64,000 nucleotides of DNA from NCBI GenBank assembly GCA_002753225.1, contig PDZS01000001.1:62001-126000 (forward strand). The letters are read 5' to 3'. The notes under the pieces were generated by a model, which was given only the letters and a program-made list of their open reading frames with translations, did not search any database and had not been told where the DNA came from. A program made the position numbers and the translations under genes. Numbering within the stretch: position 1 is the first letter of the stretch; the number at the start of each line of letters is the position of its first letter. Source of the stretch: Deltaproteobacteria bacterium YD0425bin51 (lineage in GTDB: Bacteria > Desulfobacterota > Desulfobacteria > Desulfobacterales > YD0425bin51). Positions 8,278 to 16,704 of the stretch are shown here, in pieces.

Positions 8278-11200
8278 ATGATGTTTAAACGGGCATGCTG
8301 CCTTTTTAGTCTTATATTTATAGCTATTTTTTTAGCATCATGCGGACCAACAGGAGGAGCTGCGACTAGTACTACATCTTCGTCATCAACTAGTTCATCA
8401 ACGACTACTACGACTTCTGAACAAGACCAAAATCTATCTGGAACTGTTGTTGATGAATATGGGAGCCCCTCTTCAAGTACTGATGTTTCTGTTTATAGCG
8501 CAAAATACACAACAAAAACTGACTCAAGCGGGAAATTTTCTTTAAAAGTAGAAAAACAGAAACATACAATTATGATTTCAAAAGATGGAATATTGGATAC
8601 ACTCCAGTTTGTTGATTTATCTGATGGAAGCAAAAAAGAAATTTCTCTCCTTCTAAAAGATTCAGTAGTAACAGCTTCTAATAAGGATGCAAAAACTGCA
8701 TACACTATTGACTCAAATAAAATTGATGACAAAAAAGCTACATTGGATATTCCAGTTCAATCATCTGGATATTATGAAATAGATGGAGAAAAGGCTTCTT
8801 CTTCAAGGATTAGTTTAGAATATATAAATCCTCTAAAGCCTTTGCCTGTCCCATTGCCATCAAAAACCACAAGATCAACTGATTTAAATGATAAAATAAA
8901 AATAGATAAGCAATCGCCAAGTGTTGTAGTTTCAATAAAACCTTCACTTTTGACACTATCAACAAAAGCAAAGTTGACACTTCCAAATCCTCATACTTTA
9001 AGTGGTTCAACTAAAATTTTATGGTTTGATATAAAAAATCATCAATGGATAGATACTGGCTTTAAAGTAAGCGATATCCCTTTTGAAATATCAAAAGGCG
9101 GCTTTTATGGATTTTTTGAAGAAAGCGAAAATAAAATTGGTGATGTTAAAGGATCTGGATATGCAGAAGGTACATTAGTATTTATAGGAGACCAAGTTGC
9201 AAAAGCTGGTTCTGATGGTAAGGTCTATTTCCAAGATGTATTTGTTCCTTTTAATAGTGAATCTTTAAATATCATTAATGTAAAACCTGAAAGTAAAGAT
9301 GTTTCAAGCAGTACTGTAAAACCAGAAAAAGACACAAAATCTGATATAAAGCCAGCTGTAAAAGTTGGTTCTGTAAGTGTAAGTGTTGGATCTTCAAAAA
9401 TTGTAGCTAATGGTACGGATCAAACAGTTATTAGAGCTACAGTTAATGACACAAGCGGAAAGGCTATGCCAAATGGAACTTCTGTGAAATTTGAGACGTC
9501 TGCTGGAGATATTGACAATGACACAAAAGAAAGTCAGACAACATATACTGCTGACACAAAAGATGGAGTTGCCACTGCTTATTTAACGAGTGGTACTAAA
9601 TTAGGCACAGCAAATATAACTGCAACATCAGGTGGAGTAAATGGGAGTGGAAAAGTTGATTTTATTGCAGGTCCGCCTGAAAAGATTACGGTTACTGCAA
9701 ACCCTGCAACCCTTAAGGCTGATGGGAAAAGTACAAGCACAATAAAAGCAAAAATTTTAGACGCACAAGAAAATCCGGTAGCTGATGGGGAAAAAATATC
9801 TTTTACTGTTGATTATGGCACTTTAAGTGAACCTAACGCGTTAACAAAAAATGGTGAGGCAAGTGTTACCTATACTTCGCCTAGCTCTGGTGATAAAGCT
9901 AAATTAACTGCCAAAAGTACTAATGATAAGTCAAATGATGTATATATAACATTAGAAGGCCCCCAGATAGCGAGCATAGAACTTTCAGCAAGTCCCTCCA
10001 GTATTCCTGCTGATGGTATAAGTCAATCTAATATAAAAGCTAAAGTTACACAACTTGAAGGGGGTAATGCACCAGATGGAACTGAGGTAATATTTGAAAT
10101 AATTAATGGAGGAAAAGGTACAATAAATCCTACTAAAGCAACTACATCAGATGGTATTGCTTTAACGACTTTAACTAGTGATATAATAGCTGAAACAGTA
10201 ACTATTAGAGCTAAGGCTGGGAAAAAAGTAAGTGAGATTCAAGTTGAATACACACCAGGGAGTATATCGCTTACTATTGTACCTAACTCTTTTTTAGGGA
10301 CAGGCAAGGAGAATCCTGCAGATGTTACAGCAACAGTAAAAACGGCAAGTGGTTCTGCAGCTTCTGGTAAAACTGTAACTTTTACATTAAGCGATGAAAA
10401 AATGGGAAGTTTAAGCAGTAAAACATCTCCTACTGATGCAGAAGGTAAAGCTATAGTTAAATTTACCGCTGATATAAAAGGAGGGTCTGTCACAATTAAA
10501 GCTTCCTGTGAAATTGAGGGGAAAACAGTAAGTGGATCAGAAAGTGCTGATGTACAACCACCACCTGAGTCTTTAAGCAACGCTAGCGGTTCTCCAAATC
10601 CAGCAGCTATTAATGTAAAAGGTACAGGCGGGCAGTCTACGTCACAGGTAACCTTTGATGTTAAAGACTCTCAAGGCAAAGCTGTTGTTGATGGATATAG
10701 GATAGATTTTTCTATAGATGATGGTCCAAACGGAGGGGAAAGTATAAGTCCTACTTCTGTTAAAACCTCAGGAGGACAAGTTAGTACGATTTTAAAGAGC
10801 GGTACTAAATCAGGGCCTGTTAGCATAAAAGCCATTTATTACTATAATACAAATATAAGTACAACTTCAAGTCAAATTAAAATTAATGCAGGACCTCCTG
10901 TTGGTGAGGCTTTCGGTTTATCTCGTGAATATCTTAACATGTCAGGACTTAAGATTATAGGATTAAAAGATAGTATTAGAGCGTCTGTGGGGGATATTTA
11001 TGGAAATCCTATTCCTGATAATACTGCTATATCTTTTAAAACCTATGATACAGGAGGCTTGATAGAAACAGAGGAGGCAAAAACTACAAAAGGAATAGCT
11101 ATAACTGGTTTAGATAGTGCTGCTGCCCCAGTACCTTTAGAAGGTTTTTTATCTGTTACATCAGAAGCTAACAATGGGGGTAAAACTACTCGTGTAAGTG

Positions 11201-13257
11201 CAATAGCTGTAACACCTGCTCCTGACAATAATATTATATATGTTGCAACAAATGGCGGAGGGATTTACAAATCTACAGATAGCGGCATAAGCTGGACAAA
11301 TCGTACCCGAACTTCTGCAGAGCGTGGGGCAAATTTTATTGATCCATATGTAAATGATATTGTAATTGATGCAAGCGATTATAATGTACTTTATGCTGCT
11401 ACAGGGTTTGGCGGAAAAGGCAATATTTATAGAAGCATAGATGGTGGGCTTAATTGGAATAGTAATAATGCTGAAGAGTGGGATGGAGTGTTATATCCAA
11501 AAGAATATAGAGACAAAGGAGTATTAACAATTTTATCTGGTACTGAAGAAGCTAATGTAAATGTCTATATTTGGGCTGGAACTGATGGAGGGGGAGTAAT
11601 ATATACAAAATATGAAAAAGGAACAGTCCCATTGATATTGAATCAATTTACACGAGCTACTGGTCTTGGAGATGGAACAACGGTTAAAGATATTGTTAAA
11701 ATTAAAAATAAAGATATTTTGTATGCAGCTTCTACATCGGGCGTTTACATAAGTAAAGATAAAGGTGCGAGTTGGAATAAGACGGCAGGATATTTTATTG
11801 GCAATAGTATGACAACTTTAGCTTTACATCCTTTATCTAAAGGAGATAGTGGGGATATAATTTATGCAGGTACAAAAGATGCTGGGGTCTGGGTTAGCAA
11901 AGATAGCGGTTCTTCTTGGACTTCATATAACAACGGATTAGGTAAAGGGCTATCTGCAACGACACCAATTGCTGATATAAATAATAAAGGCAATGGCACA
12001 ATGAGTAAAGCAACTGTTGGAAAAAATACTAAAACAGAGGATTGGACAATAACTTGCATAACAGAAGTAGCAAATGGAGGTGTATTTAAAGTAGAGAGTT
12101 CTGTTACTACTGACAAACGAGATAATTATACTATAATAGAAAATACACCCTATACAATTACTGATGTAATTACATTCGAAATAAAGGATGGCTCTGCTGA
12201 TTTTAAAGTAGATGATAAATTTACATTTAGTACTACCCGTGACCCGGGCAGGGATATTAAATCTCTTGCAGTTGATGCAACAAATAAGTGGTTATATGCT
12301 ATAACATATTTCGCAGGAGATCTTGAACCACATGCTGTTGGAAATGTTTATGCATATCAGATAGATGAAACTGGCAGTATGATCGGCACGGAATGGCAAG
12401 AAGCAAATAAAAACTTACCTCAATATGACCCGCCAGATGATACAACTCTTTATGCTCAGCATGCACTGGCATTTGATAATCCTGATTCTCCATCCGCTAT
12501 TTTTGTAGGTGGGGAGGGTATTAATTTTTATAAAGCCACAAGCGATCTTAAAATTGGAGTTCCTTCATGGCAAAAAAGCAAAAGTGGACTCACAAATTTG
12601 ATTATGGCAAGAAAACCTATTGTTTTTACAGATGATTGTATTATGGATGTTACTCTGACTGAGCAAAAAGCTGCAAGCACTCCAGAACGAGATGGCAACA
12701 ATAAAGGAGATGGCACGATGAGTTCAGTAACTGTTGGGAGTAAAGCCCAAACGGAAGATTGGACCATAACTTGTATAACAAAAGCAACAGATGGCGGTAT
12801 ATTTAGGGTAGAGGGATCTAAATCTGGTAGGCAAAATAATTATGATATAAGTACTGGAGAATATGTAATTACTGATATCGTTAAATTTACAATTTATGAC
12901 GGTACGACTGATTTTGAAGTAGGTGATAAGTTTACTTTTAGTGTTAGTACAACAAGTGTAAACCATAAGGTCTATATTGAAGACCCTAATGGTAATCCAC
13001 CTATTAAAGATTCTACGTTCACTGTCACAAGAATTTATGGAGATGAAGCTACTGTAGTATTTTCAAGAAAATATGGAGATACATTAATTTCCGAAGGAAC
13101 ATTCCGAAATCGTAATGACAACTCAACAGATATTCCCTATAACATATCGGTGAAGATCTCAAGTGGTGTGAAAGTCAAATTAGAATTTATACCAACTTGT
13201 ACAGATTCTGCCCCTGGATGTTCTGGCGCGTCACAAAGTGTAATTTATACATATTAA
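8278..13257 (+). CDS. Giant surface lipoprotein: Ig-like (Big_1) repeats, BNR/Asp-box propeller, two phage-decoration-like modules
   Basis: A 1659-residue protein. A TTG at 8260 is in frame, but GGGGGA at 8267-8272 precedes the ATG at 8278. The signal peptide ends in lipobox FLASC, followed by a Ser/Thr-rich spacer. A carboxypeptidase-regulatory-like beta sandwich (about residues 50-110) comes next. At about 360-900 there are at least five invasin/Big_1 repeats (pattern 'ADGxSxSTIKAKVxDxxGxPVxDGTxVxF'). From about 980 come BNR blades with Asp boxes (STDSGISW, SIDGGLNW, SKDKGASW, SKDSGSSW). Two related modules of about 85 residues (11980-12234 and 12697-12945) resemble the beta module of some phage head-decoration proteins. 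It follows pilQ, so a role as a pilus-linked adhesin or surface protein is plausible. Its true function is unknown. Confidence 0.8.
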   Translation: MMFKRACCLFSLIFIAIFLASCGPTGGAATSTTSSSSTSSSTTTTTSEQDQNLSGTVVDEYGSPSSSTDVSVYSAKYTTKTDSSGKFSLKVEKQKHTIMISKDGILDTLQFVDLSDGSKKEISLLLKDSVVTASNKDAKTAYTIDSNKIDDKKATLDIPVQSSGYYEIDGEKASSSRISLEYINPLKPLPVPLPSKTTRSTDLNDKIKIDKQSPSVVVSIKPSLLTLSTKAKLTLPNPHTLSGSTKILWFDIKNHQWIDTGFKVSDIPFEISKGGFYGFFEESENKIGDVKGSGYAEGTLVFIGDQVAKAGSDGKVYFQDVFVPFNSESLNIINVKPESKDVSSSTVKPEKDTKSDIKPAVKVGSVSVSVGSSKIVANGTDQTVIRATVNDTSGKAMPNGTSVKFETSAGDIDNDTKESQTTYTADTKDGVATAYLTSGTKLGTANITATSGGVNGSGKVDFIAGPPEKITVTANPATLKADGKSTSTIKAKILDAQENPVADGEKISFTVDYGTLSEPNALTKNGEASVTYTSPSSGDKAKLTAKSTNDKSNDVYITLEGPQIASIELSASPSSIPADGISQSNIKAKVTQLEGGNAPDGTEVIFEIINGGKGTINPTKATTSDGIALTTLTSDIIAETVTIRAKAGKKVSEIQVEYTPGSISLTIVPNSFLGTGKENPADVTATVKTASGSAASGKTVTFTLSDEKMGSLSSKTSPTDAEGKAIVKFTADIKGGSVTIKASCEIEGKTVSGSESADVQPPPESLSNASGSPNPAAINVKGTGGQSTSQVTFDVKDSQGKAVVDGYRIDFSIDDGPNGGESISPTSVKTSGGQVSTILKSGTKSGPVSIKAIYYYNTNISTTSSQIKINAGPPVGEAFGLSREYLNMSGLKIIGLKDSIRASVGDIYGNPIPDNTAISFKTYDTGGLIETEEAKTTKGIAITGLDSAAAPVPLEGFLSVTSEANNGGKTTRVSAIAVTPAPDNNIIYVATNGGGIYKSTDSGISWTNRTRTSAERGANFIDPYVNDIVIDASDYNVLYAATGFGGKGNIYRSIDGGLNWNSNNAEEWDGVLYPKEYRDKGVLTILSGTEEANVNVYIWAGTDGGGVIYTKYEKGTVPLILNQFTRATGLGDGTTVKDIVKIKNKDILYAASTSGVYISKDKGASWNKTAGYFIGNSMTTLALHPLSKGDSGDIIYAGTKDAGVWVSKDSGSSWTSYNNGLGKGLSATTPIADINNKGNGTMSKATVGKNTKTEDWTITCITEVANGGVFKVESSVTTDKRDNYTIIENTPYTITDVITFEIKDGSADFKVDDKFTFSTTRDPGRDIKSLAVDATNKWLYAITYFAGDLEPHAVGNVYAYQIDETGSMIGTEWQEANKNLPQYDPPDDTTLYAQHALAFDNPDSPSAIFVGGEGINFYKATSDLKIGVPSWQKSKSGLTNLIMARKPIVFTDDCIMDVTLTEQKAASTPERDGNNKGDGTMSSVTVGSKAQTEDWTITCITKATDGGIFRVEGSKSGRQNNYDISTGEYVITDIVKFTIYDGTTDFEVGDKFTFSVSTTSVNHKVYIEDPNGNPPIKDSTFTVTRIYGDEATVVFSRKYGDTLISEGTFRNRNDNSTDIPYNISVKISSGVKVKLEFIPTCTDSAPGCSGASQSVIYTY

Positions 13258-13258
13258 A

Positions 13259-13357
13259 GTCTGAACCACTGATTTACGCGGATTATACGGATTAAACTGA
13301 TTTAAGATAAGGTTTAATCTGTGTCATCCGCGTCATCTTTTAATCCGCGATTCAGAC
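13259..13357. repeat. 99-bp palindromic (MITE/REP-like) element
   Basis: A near-palindrome bounded by GTCTGAA (13259-13265) and TTCAGAC (13351-13357). Inner complementary blocks include TACGCGGATTA on the left against TAATCCGCGA on the right, and AATCTGTG near the middle. It starts 2 bp after the giant lipoprotein stop codon. It may act as a transcription terminator in RNA form and marks the left edge of the accessory island. The rest of the 13258-13490 gap shows nothing I recognise. Confidence 0.75.
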
Positions 13358-13466
13358 GATATGTTAGCATCAAATTAAATCATTTGTCATAAAAAAGAGT
13401 TTTTCTACTATCTTCAAAATACCTTGGATGAAGCTAATTATTTAATAAATTATAAATAATAGCTTT

Positions 13467-13492
13467 AGAAAGATAAGTTTAGAAAACAAAAT
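13467..13492 (+). repeat. 26-bp direct repeat, copy 1
   Basis: The sequence AGAAAGATAAGTTT(A)GA(A)AACAAAAT ends at the start codon of the gene at 13491. A second copy with two mismatches is at 14541-14566, just upstream of the AAA-ATPase gene. It may be a shared upstream regulatory segment or a duplication scar. Confidence 0.65.
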
Positions 13493-13820
13493 GATAGACA
13501 ACAGAAAATATATCCCTGAAATAATCAAAAATATTAGACTGATAAATCCGTATAAAATAATCCTGTTTGGGTCGTATGCGAATGGAGTTTTTTCAGAGGA
13601 GAGTGATCTGGATCTGATCGTAATATTGGATTCATCGAAAATATCAAAAAATTATAATGAGAAAATGAGTAACAAATTACTGGTTCGTAGGAATATTTAT
13701 GAACTGAGTAGGAAAGTACCCATTGATCTATTGGTATATACAAAGGGAGAATACGATATTATTTCAGAAAGCGGGAATTCATTTTATAATGAAATTAAAA
13801 ATACAGGAAAAGTACTTTAG
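13491..13820 (+). CDS. MntA-like minimal nucleotidyltransferase (orphan)
   Basis: A 109-residue protein with the minimal nucleotidyltransferase fold. The motif GSx10DxD is intact: GSYANGVFSEESDLDLIV at about residues 25-42. Family members (MntA, KNTase-like) are usually antitoxins that AMPylate HEPN toxins. This copy has no HEPN gene of its own; the next gene is another nucleotidyltransferase. No Shine-Dalgarno is seen, and the ATG overlaps the end of a 26-bp direct repeat. It could be an orphan antitoxin or the remains of a second MntA/HepT pair. Confidence 0.75.
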   Translation: MIDNRKYIPEIIKNIRLINPYKIILFGSYANGVFSEESDLDLIVILDSSKISKNYNEKMSNKLLVRRNIYELSRKVPIDLLVYTKGEYDIISESGNSFYNEIKNTGKVL

Positions 13821-13841
13821 TTCCAAGCATTGAATATAAAT

Positions 13842-14168
13842 ATGAATACAGATCATAATAATATCAAACCTAATTTTGATTATTACAAAAAAGATTTAAG
13901 AAAAATTTGTAAAGACTTTAATGTTAGGCGATTAAGTTGTTTTGGCTCAGTAAATACAGATAAATTTAAACAGGATAGCGACATTGACTTGTTAGTAACA
14001 TTTGGAGACTCTGAGGGTAATGATATTTTTGAGCGATATTTTGGGCTTAAGGAAAGGTTAGAAGAGCTTTTCAAAAGGAATGTTGAAATAGTCTTTGATA
14101 AAAAATTTAAAAATCCTTTTTTCAGAGAGTCGGTTAATAAAACTAAAAGAGTTATTTATGAGAGATGA
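13842..14168 (+). CDS. mntA: MntA-type nucleotidyltransferase antitoxin
   Basis: A protein of about 108 residues (112 if a TTG at 13830 is used). The motif GSx10DxD is complete (GSVNTDKFKQDSDIDLLV), followed by a conserved VEIVFDKKF strand that supplies the third acidic residue region. MntA proteins neutralise the HepT RNase by adding AMP to a Tyr near its active site. It overlaps the downstream HEPN gene by 11 bp, the classic arrangement of the mntA-hepT toxin-antitoxin operon. Confidence 0.85.
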   Translation: MNTDHNNIKPNFDYYKKDLRKICKDFNVRRLSCFGSVNTDKFKQDSDIDLLVTFGDSEGNDIFERYFGLKERLEELFKRNVEIVFDKKFKNPFFRESVNKTKRVIYER

Positions 14169-14514
14169 GATAAAAAAACATCTTTTTGACATAAGTGAAG
14201 CTATATCAGATATAGAAGATTTTGTTGCAGATAAAGAATATGTTGATTATGAAGAGAGTAGTCTTCTTCAAGCAGCTATAGAAAGAAAATTTGAGATAAT
14301 AGGTGAAGCATTAATTCGAATAAGAAATATAGACTCCGAATTTATAGAAAATATAACAGATTATAGAAGGATAATTGGATTCAGAAATGTGATTGCACAT
14401 GGTTATGATATAATTGAAAATAACATGGTCTGGTCAGCTATAAAGAATCATGTGCCTAAACTTAAAGATGATGTTAAAAAGTTGGCTCATGTGGGCTTCA
14501 AGATGGAACACTAA
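14158..14514 (+). CDS. hepT: HepT-type HEPN-domain RNase toxin (DUF86)
   Basis: A 118-residue all-helical HEPN protein. The catalytic Rx4HxY motif is present as RNVIAHGY at about residues 78-85, preceded by the family's IGEAL and DYRRIIGFRN segments. HepT proteins are RNA-cleaving toxins held in check by MntA. The frame is open upstream to 14095, but the ATG at 14158 gives the family's normal N-terminus MRDEIKKHLFDI and overlaps mntA by 11 bp. The intact active site suggests a functional toxin. Confidence 0.87.
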   Translation: MRDEIKKHLFDISEAISDIEDFVADKEYVDYEESSLLQAAIERKFEIIGEALIRIRNIDSEFIENITDYRRIIGFRNVIAHGYDIIENNMVWSAIKNHVPKLKDDVKKLAHVGFKMEH

Positions 14515-14540
14515 AATAATAAATCATAGCCAAAAGTTTG

Positions 14541-14566
14541 AGAAAGATAAGTTTGGACAACAAAAT
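14541..14566 (+). repeat. 26-bp direct repeat, copy 2
   Basis: AGAAAGATAAGTTT(G)GA(C)AACAAAAT, matching 13467-13492 except at two positions. It ends 12 bp before the start codon of the AAA-ATPase/nuclease gene, so both copies sit directly before a gene of the accessory island. Confidence 0.65.
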
Positions 14567-14578
14567 AAAAGATGAAAA

Positions 14579-16315
14579 ATGATTAAATTTGCATATGGAG
14601 TAAGTGATTTTCATAGTATTATTTCTGAAAATTATTTTTATGTTGACCGTACTCAATACATTAATAATATTGAAGAAATGGGGAAATCGCTTTTGTTTTT
14701 GCGACCAAGAAGGTTTGGTAAAAGCCTATGGTTGAACACTCTTGCAAATTATTATGATGTTGCCAAAGAAAAAGATTTTGAGAAATTATTTGGACATTTG
14801 GCAATTGGTAAAAATCCAACTCCGCTTCATAACAAGTATTTTATTCTTGAATGGGACTTTTCGTGTTTTAGAACTTACGGAACGCTAAAGGAAATCGAAC
14901 GTTCTGTTTTGGAAAGTATAAATTCTTCAATTAATAGATTTAATATTAAATATTCTTATTTATTGCCTAAACAGATAAATATATCTGAAAGTATAAATAT
15001 CAGCTCTTTTGAAGAACTAGTTGCCATTGTAGGACAAACACAATATCGCTTATATCTCTTAATTGATGAATATGATAATTTCACAAATGAGGTTTTAGCT
15101 TCGCAAGGACATAAGAGATATGAAGAATTAGTGGGTTCAGATAGTTTGCTAAAATATATTTTTAGAGAAGTCAAAAGTGCAACCAGAGGAATGGGGCTTG
15201 ACCGTGTGTTTGCAACTGGCGTTACACCTGTTGTCATGAGCGATATCACAAGCGGAGCAAATATTTTTACTAATATATCTCTTGAGCTTGAATTTACAAA
15301 ATTATGCGGCTTTACAGAAACTGAGGTTACAGAAGTTTTATCTTCTATATGCGAAAAATGTCAAGTTTATGAGCAAGGCTTTAATGAAGCGCTAAATTTA
15401 ATCAGGACATGGTATAATGGTTATAAGTTTCACTTAGAGCAGGAAGATAAAATTTATAACCCAACTTTATGCCTTTATTTTTTGCGTAGTTTCCAAAAAT
15501 ATTGCAAATATCCTACGCCAATTCTTGATACAAATCTATCACCAGATGAAGACAAACTTGAATATATTCAAAGCATTCCAGGAGGAGAACAACTTCTTTT
15601 AGATTTAATTCAAGGAGACGTCCAAGTTTCGGTTTCTCAACTATCTGATAAATTTGGCTTAAAAGTCATGCATAGCCAAAGTGCAAAAGATAGAATTTTT
15701 TTAGCTTCTTTTTTATGGTATTCAGGAGTTTTAAGTATAATTAAACAAAATGAAGAAGGGAAAATAGTTTTAAATATCCCCAATTTAGTAATTCACAGAC
15801 TTTATATAGAAAGAATTAAAAATAATTTGCTTCCAAGTCCATTGTCTCGGGATGATGCGCTTGATGCTGCTGAAAAACTTTGCAATAAAGGTGAAATGGG
15901 AGATTTATGTTTTTTTATTGAAAAAAGCATATTTCCTATTTTTAGTAATCGTGATTTACGCCATGCAAATGAACTAACAATCAAAACTTTATTTATCGCA
16001 TTATTATTTAACGATAATTTTTATCTTATGATGTCAGAACGTGAGCATCATAAAGGATATCCTGACCTTGCAATGGTAGTTCGTCCTGATTGCAGGAAGT
16101 TTAAAATTTTAGATATTGTCATTGAGTTTAAACATATTTCAATAAAAGATTTAGGGATGACTGCCGAAACTCTAAGACAAAAAGATGAAAAAGAATTGCG
16201 TGGGCTTGATATAGTTAAACAAAAATTTAGCGATGCAAAAATTCAGGCTTTAAGATATGCAAATGATTTATCAAAAGAATTGACAATACTTGCCTCCAAC
16301 ATTTTCTCCTCATAA
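14579..16315 (+). CDS. AAA-ATPase-like / PD-(D/E)XK nuclease protein, 3' end frameshifted
   Basis: A 578-residue protein of the AAA-ATPase_like (DUF1703) plus PDDEXK_9 type. The N-terminus FAYGVSDFHSII leads to a Walker A motif RPRRFGKSLW (about residues 41-50). A Walker B-like YLLIDEYDNF is near 159-168, and a nuclease core HKGYPDLAMVV...DIVIEFKH is near 490-517. Such proteins are common in mobile and accessory regions and their function is poorly known. The frame ends SNIFSS-stop. Shifting by one base continues the family's expected C-terminus, PHKWSVVSLGLERLLWDE, to a stop at 16365-16367. So the gene seems to have a recent frameshift that costs about 20 residues. Confidence 0.8.
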   Translation: MIKFAYGVSDFHSIISENYFYVDRTQYINNIEEMGKSLLFLRPRRFGKSLWLNTLANYYDVAKEKDFEKLFGHLAIGKNPTPLHNKYFILEWDFSCFRTYGTLKEIERSVLESINSSINRFNIKYSYLLPKQINISESINISSFEELVAIVGQTQYRLYLLIDEYDNFTNEVLASQGHKRYEELVGSDSLLKYIFREVKSATRGMGLDRVFATGVTPVVMSDITSGANIFTNISLELEFTKLCGFTETEVTEVLSSICEKCQVYEQGFNEALNLIRTWYNGYKFHLEQEDKIYNPTLCLYFLRSFQKYCKYPTPILDTNLSPDEDKLEYIQSIPGGEQLLLDLIQGDVQVSVSQLSDKFGLKVMHSQSAKDRIFLASFLWYSGVLSIIKQNEEGKIVLNIPNLVIHRLYIERIKNNLLPSPLSRDDALDAAEKLCNKGEMGDLCFFIEKSIFPIFSNRDLRHANELTIKTLFIALLFNDNFYLMMSEREHHKGYPDLAMVVRPDCRKFKILDIVIEFKHISIKDLGMTAETLRQKDEKELRGLDIVKQKFSDAKIQALRYANDLSKELTILASNIFSS

Positions 16316-16360
16316 ATGGTCAGTTGTGTCTTTAGGGCTTGAGAGATTACTCTGGGATGA

Positions 16361-16546
16361 ATGTTAAATTATGAACATAGAAAAAAAATATGGTTATTTA
16401 ATACAAGTAAAATATATAATGAAGAAGGGGTTGACCTTACTCTTATTCAATGGATGCTTTCCTTAAGTCCTACTGAGCGCTTGCGATTATTGCAAGCAAA
16501 TATAAATTTTATTATAAGGTTAAAAAATGCAAAACGAATCGTTTGA
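16361..16546 (+). CDS. Small conserved protein that precedes nucleotidyltransferase genes
   Basis: A 61-residue ORF. Its core YNEEGVDLTLIQWMLSLSP-TERLRLLQ matches a small protein of unknown function usually found directly upstream of, and overlapping, a nucleotidyltransferase-type gene. No enzymatic motif is visible. It overlaps the truncated nucleotidyltransferase relic at 16527 by 20 bp, reproducing that two-gene arrangement. The start is uncertain: the ATG at 16361 overlaps the shifted frame of the AAA gene's tail, and there is no good Shine-Dalgarno. Confidence 0.6.
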   Translation: MLNYEHRKKIWLFNTSKIYNEEGVDLTLIQWMLSLSPTERLRLLQANINFIIRLKNAKRIV

Positions 16547-16604
16547 TTTTTTTGCTATCCTTGAAATTTTATGTGACTATAGACTTTTTAAAAGTGTTCC
16601 CTGA
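16527..16604 (+). pseudogene. Truncated nucleotidyltransferase-like gene (5' remnant)
   Basis: A 25-codon remnant that begins MQNESFDFFAILEILCDYR and then runs into unrelated residues and a stop at 16602-16604. In the intact two-gene cassettes the second gene starts with a similar 'DFxxILxxLxxxxVxFVVVGG' and encodes a nucleotidyltransferase of roughly 150-200 residues. The overlap with the small upstream gene and the matching N-terminus point to a gene cut off after about 19 codons. The loss marks the right edge of the accessory island. Confidence 0.5.
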
Positions 16605-16704
16605 GCAATTAATGATATCCAAAAATCTACGTGCATTTTTATGGGGTTCGTGCTATAAAGAAGCATTTTTTATGTAAATTCTATAAGGAGGAAGAAATTT
16701 TATC

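Noticed and set aside
10239..10580. Minus-strand open frame of 113 codons within the giant lipoprotein gene
   Set aside because: It mirrors the repeat-rich coding strand and has no RBS or recognisable domain. The same holds for other minus-strand frames in this gene.
14095..14157. Extended start for the HepT gene
   Set aside because: The extension lies wholly within mntA. The ATG at 14158 gives the normal HEPN N-terminus and the usual short overlap.
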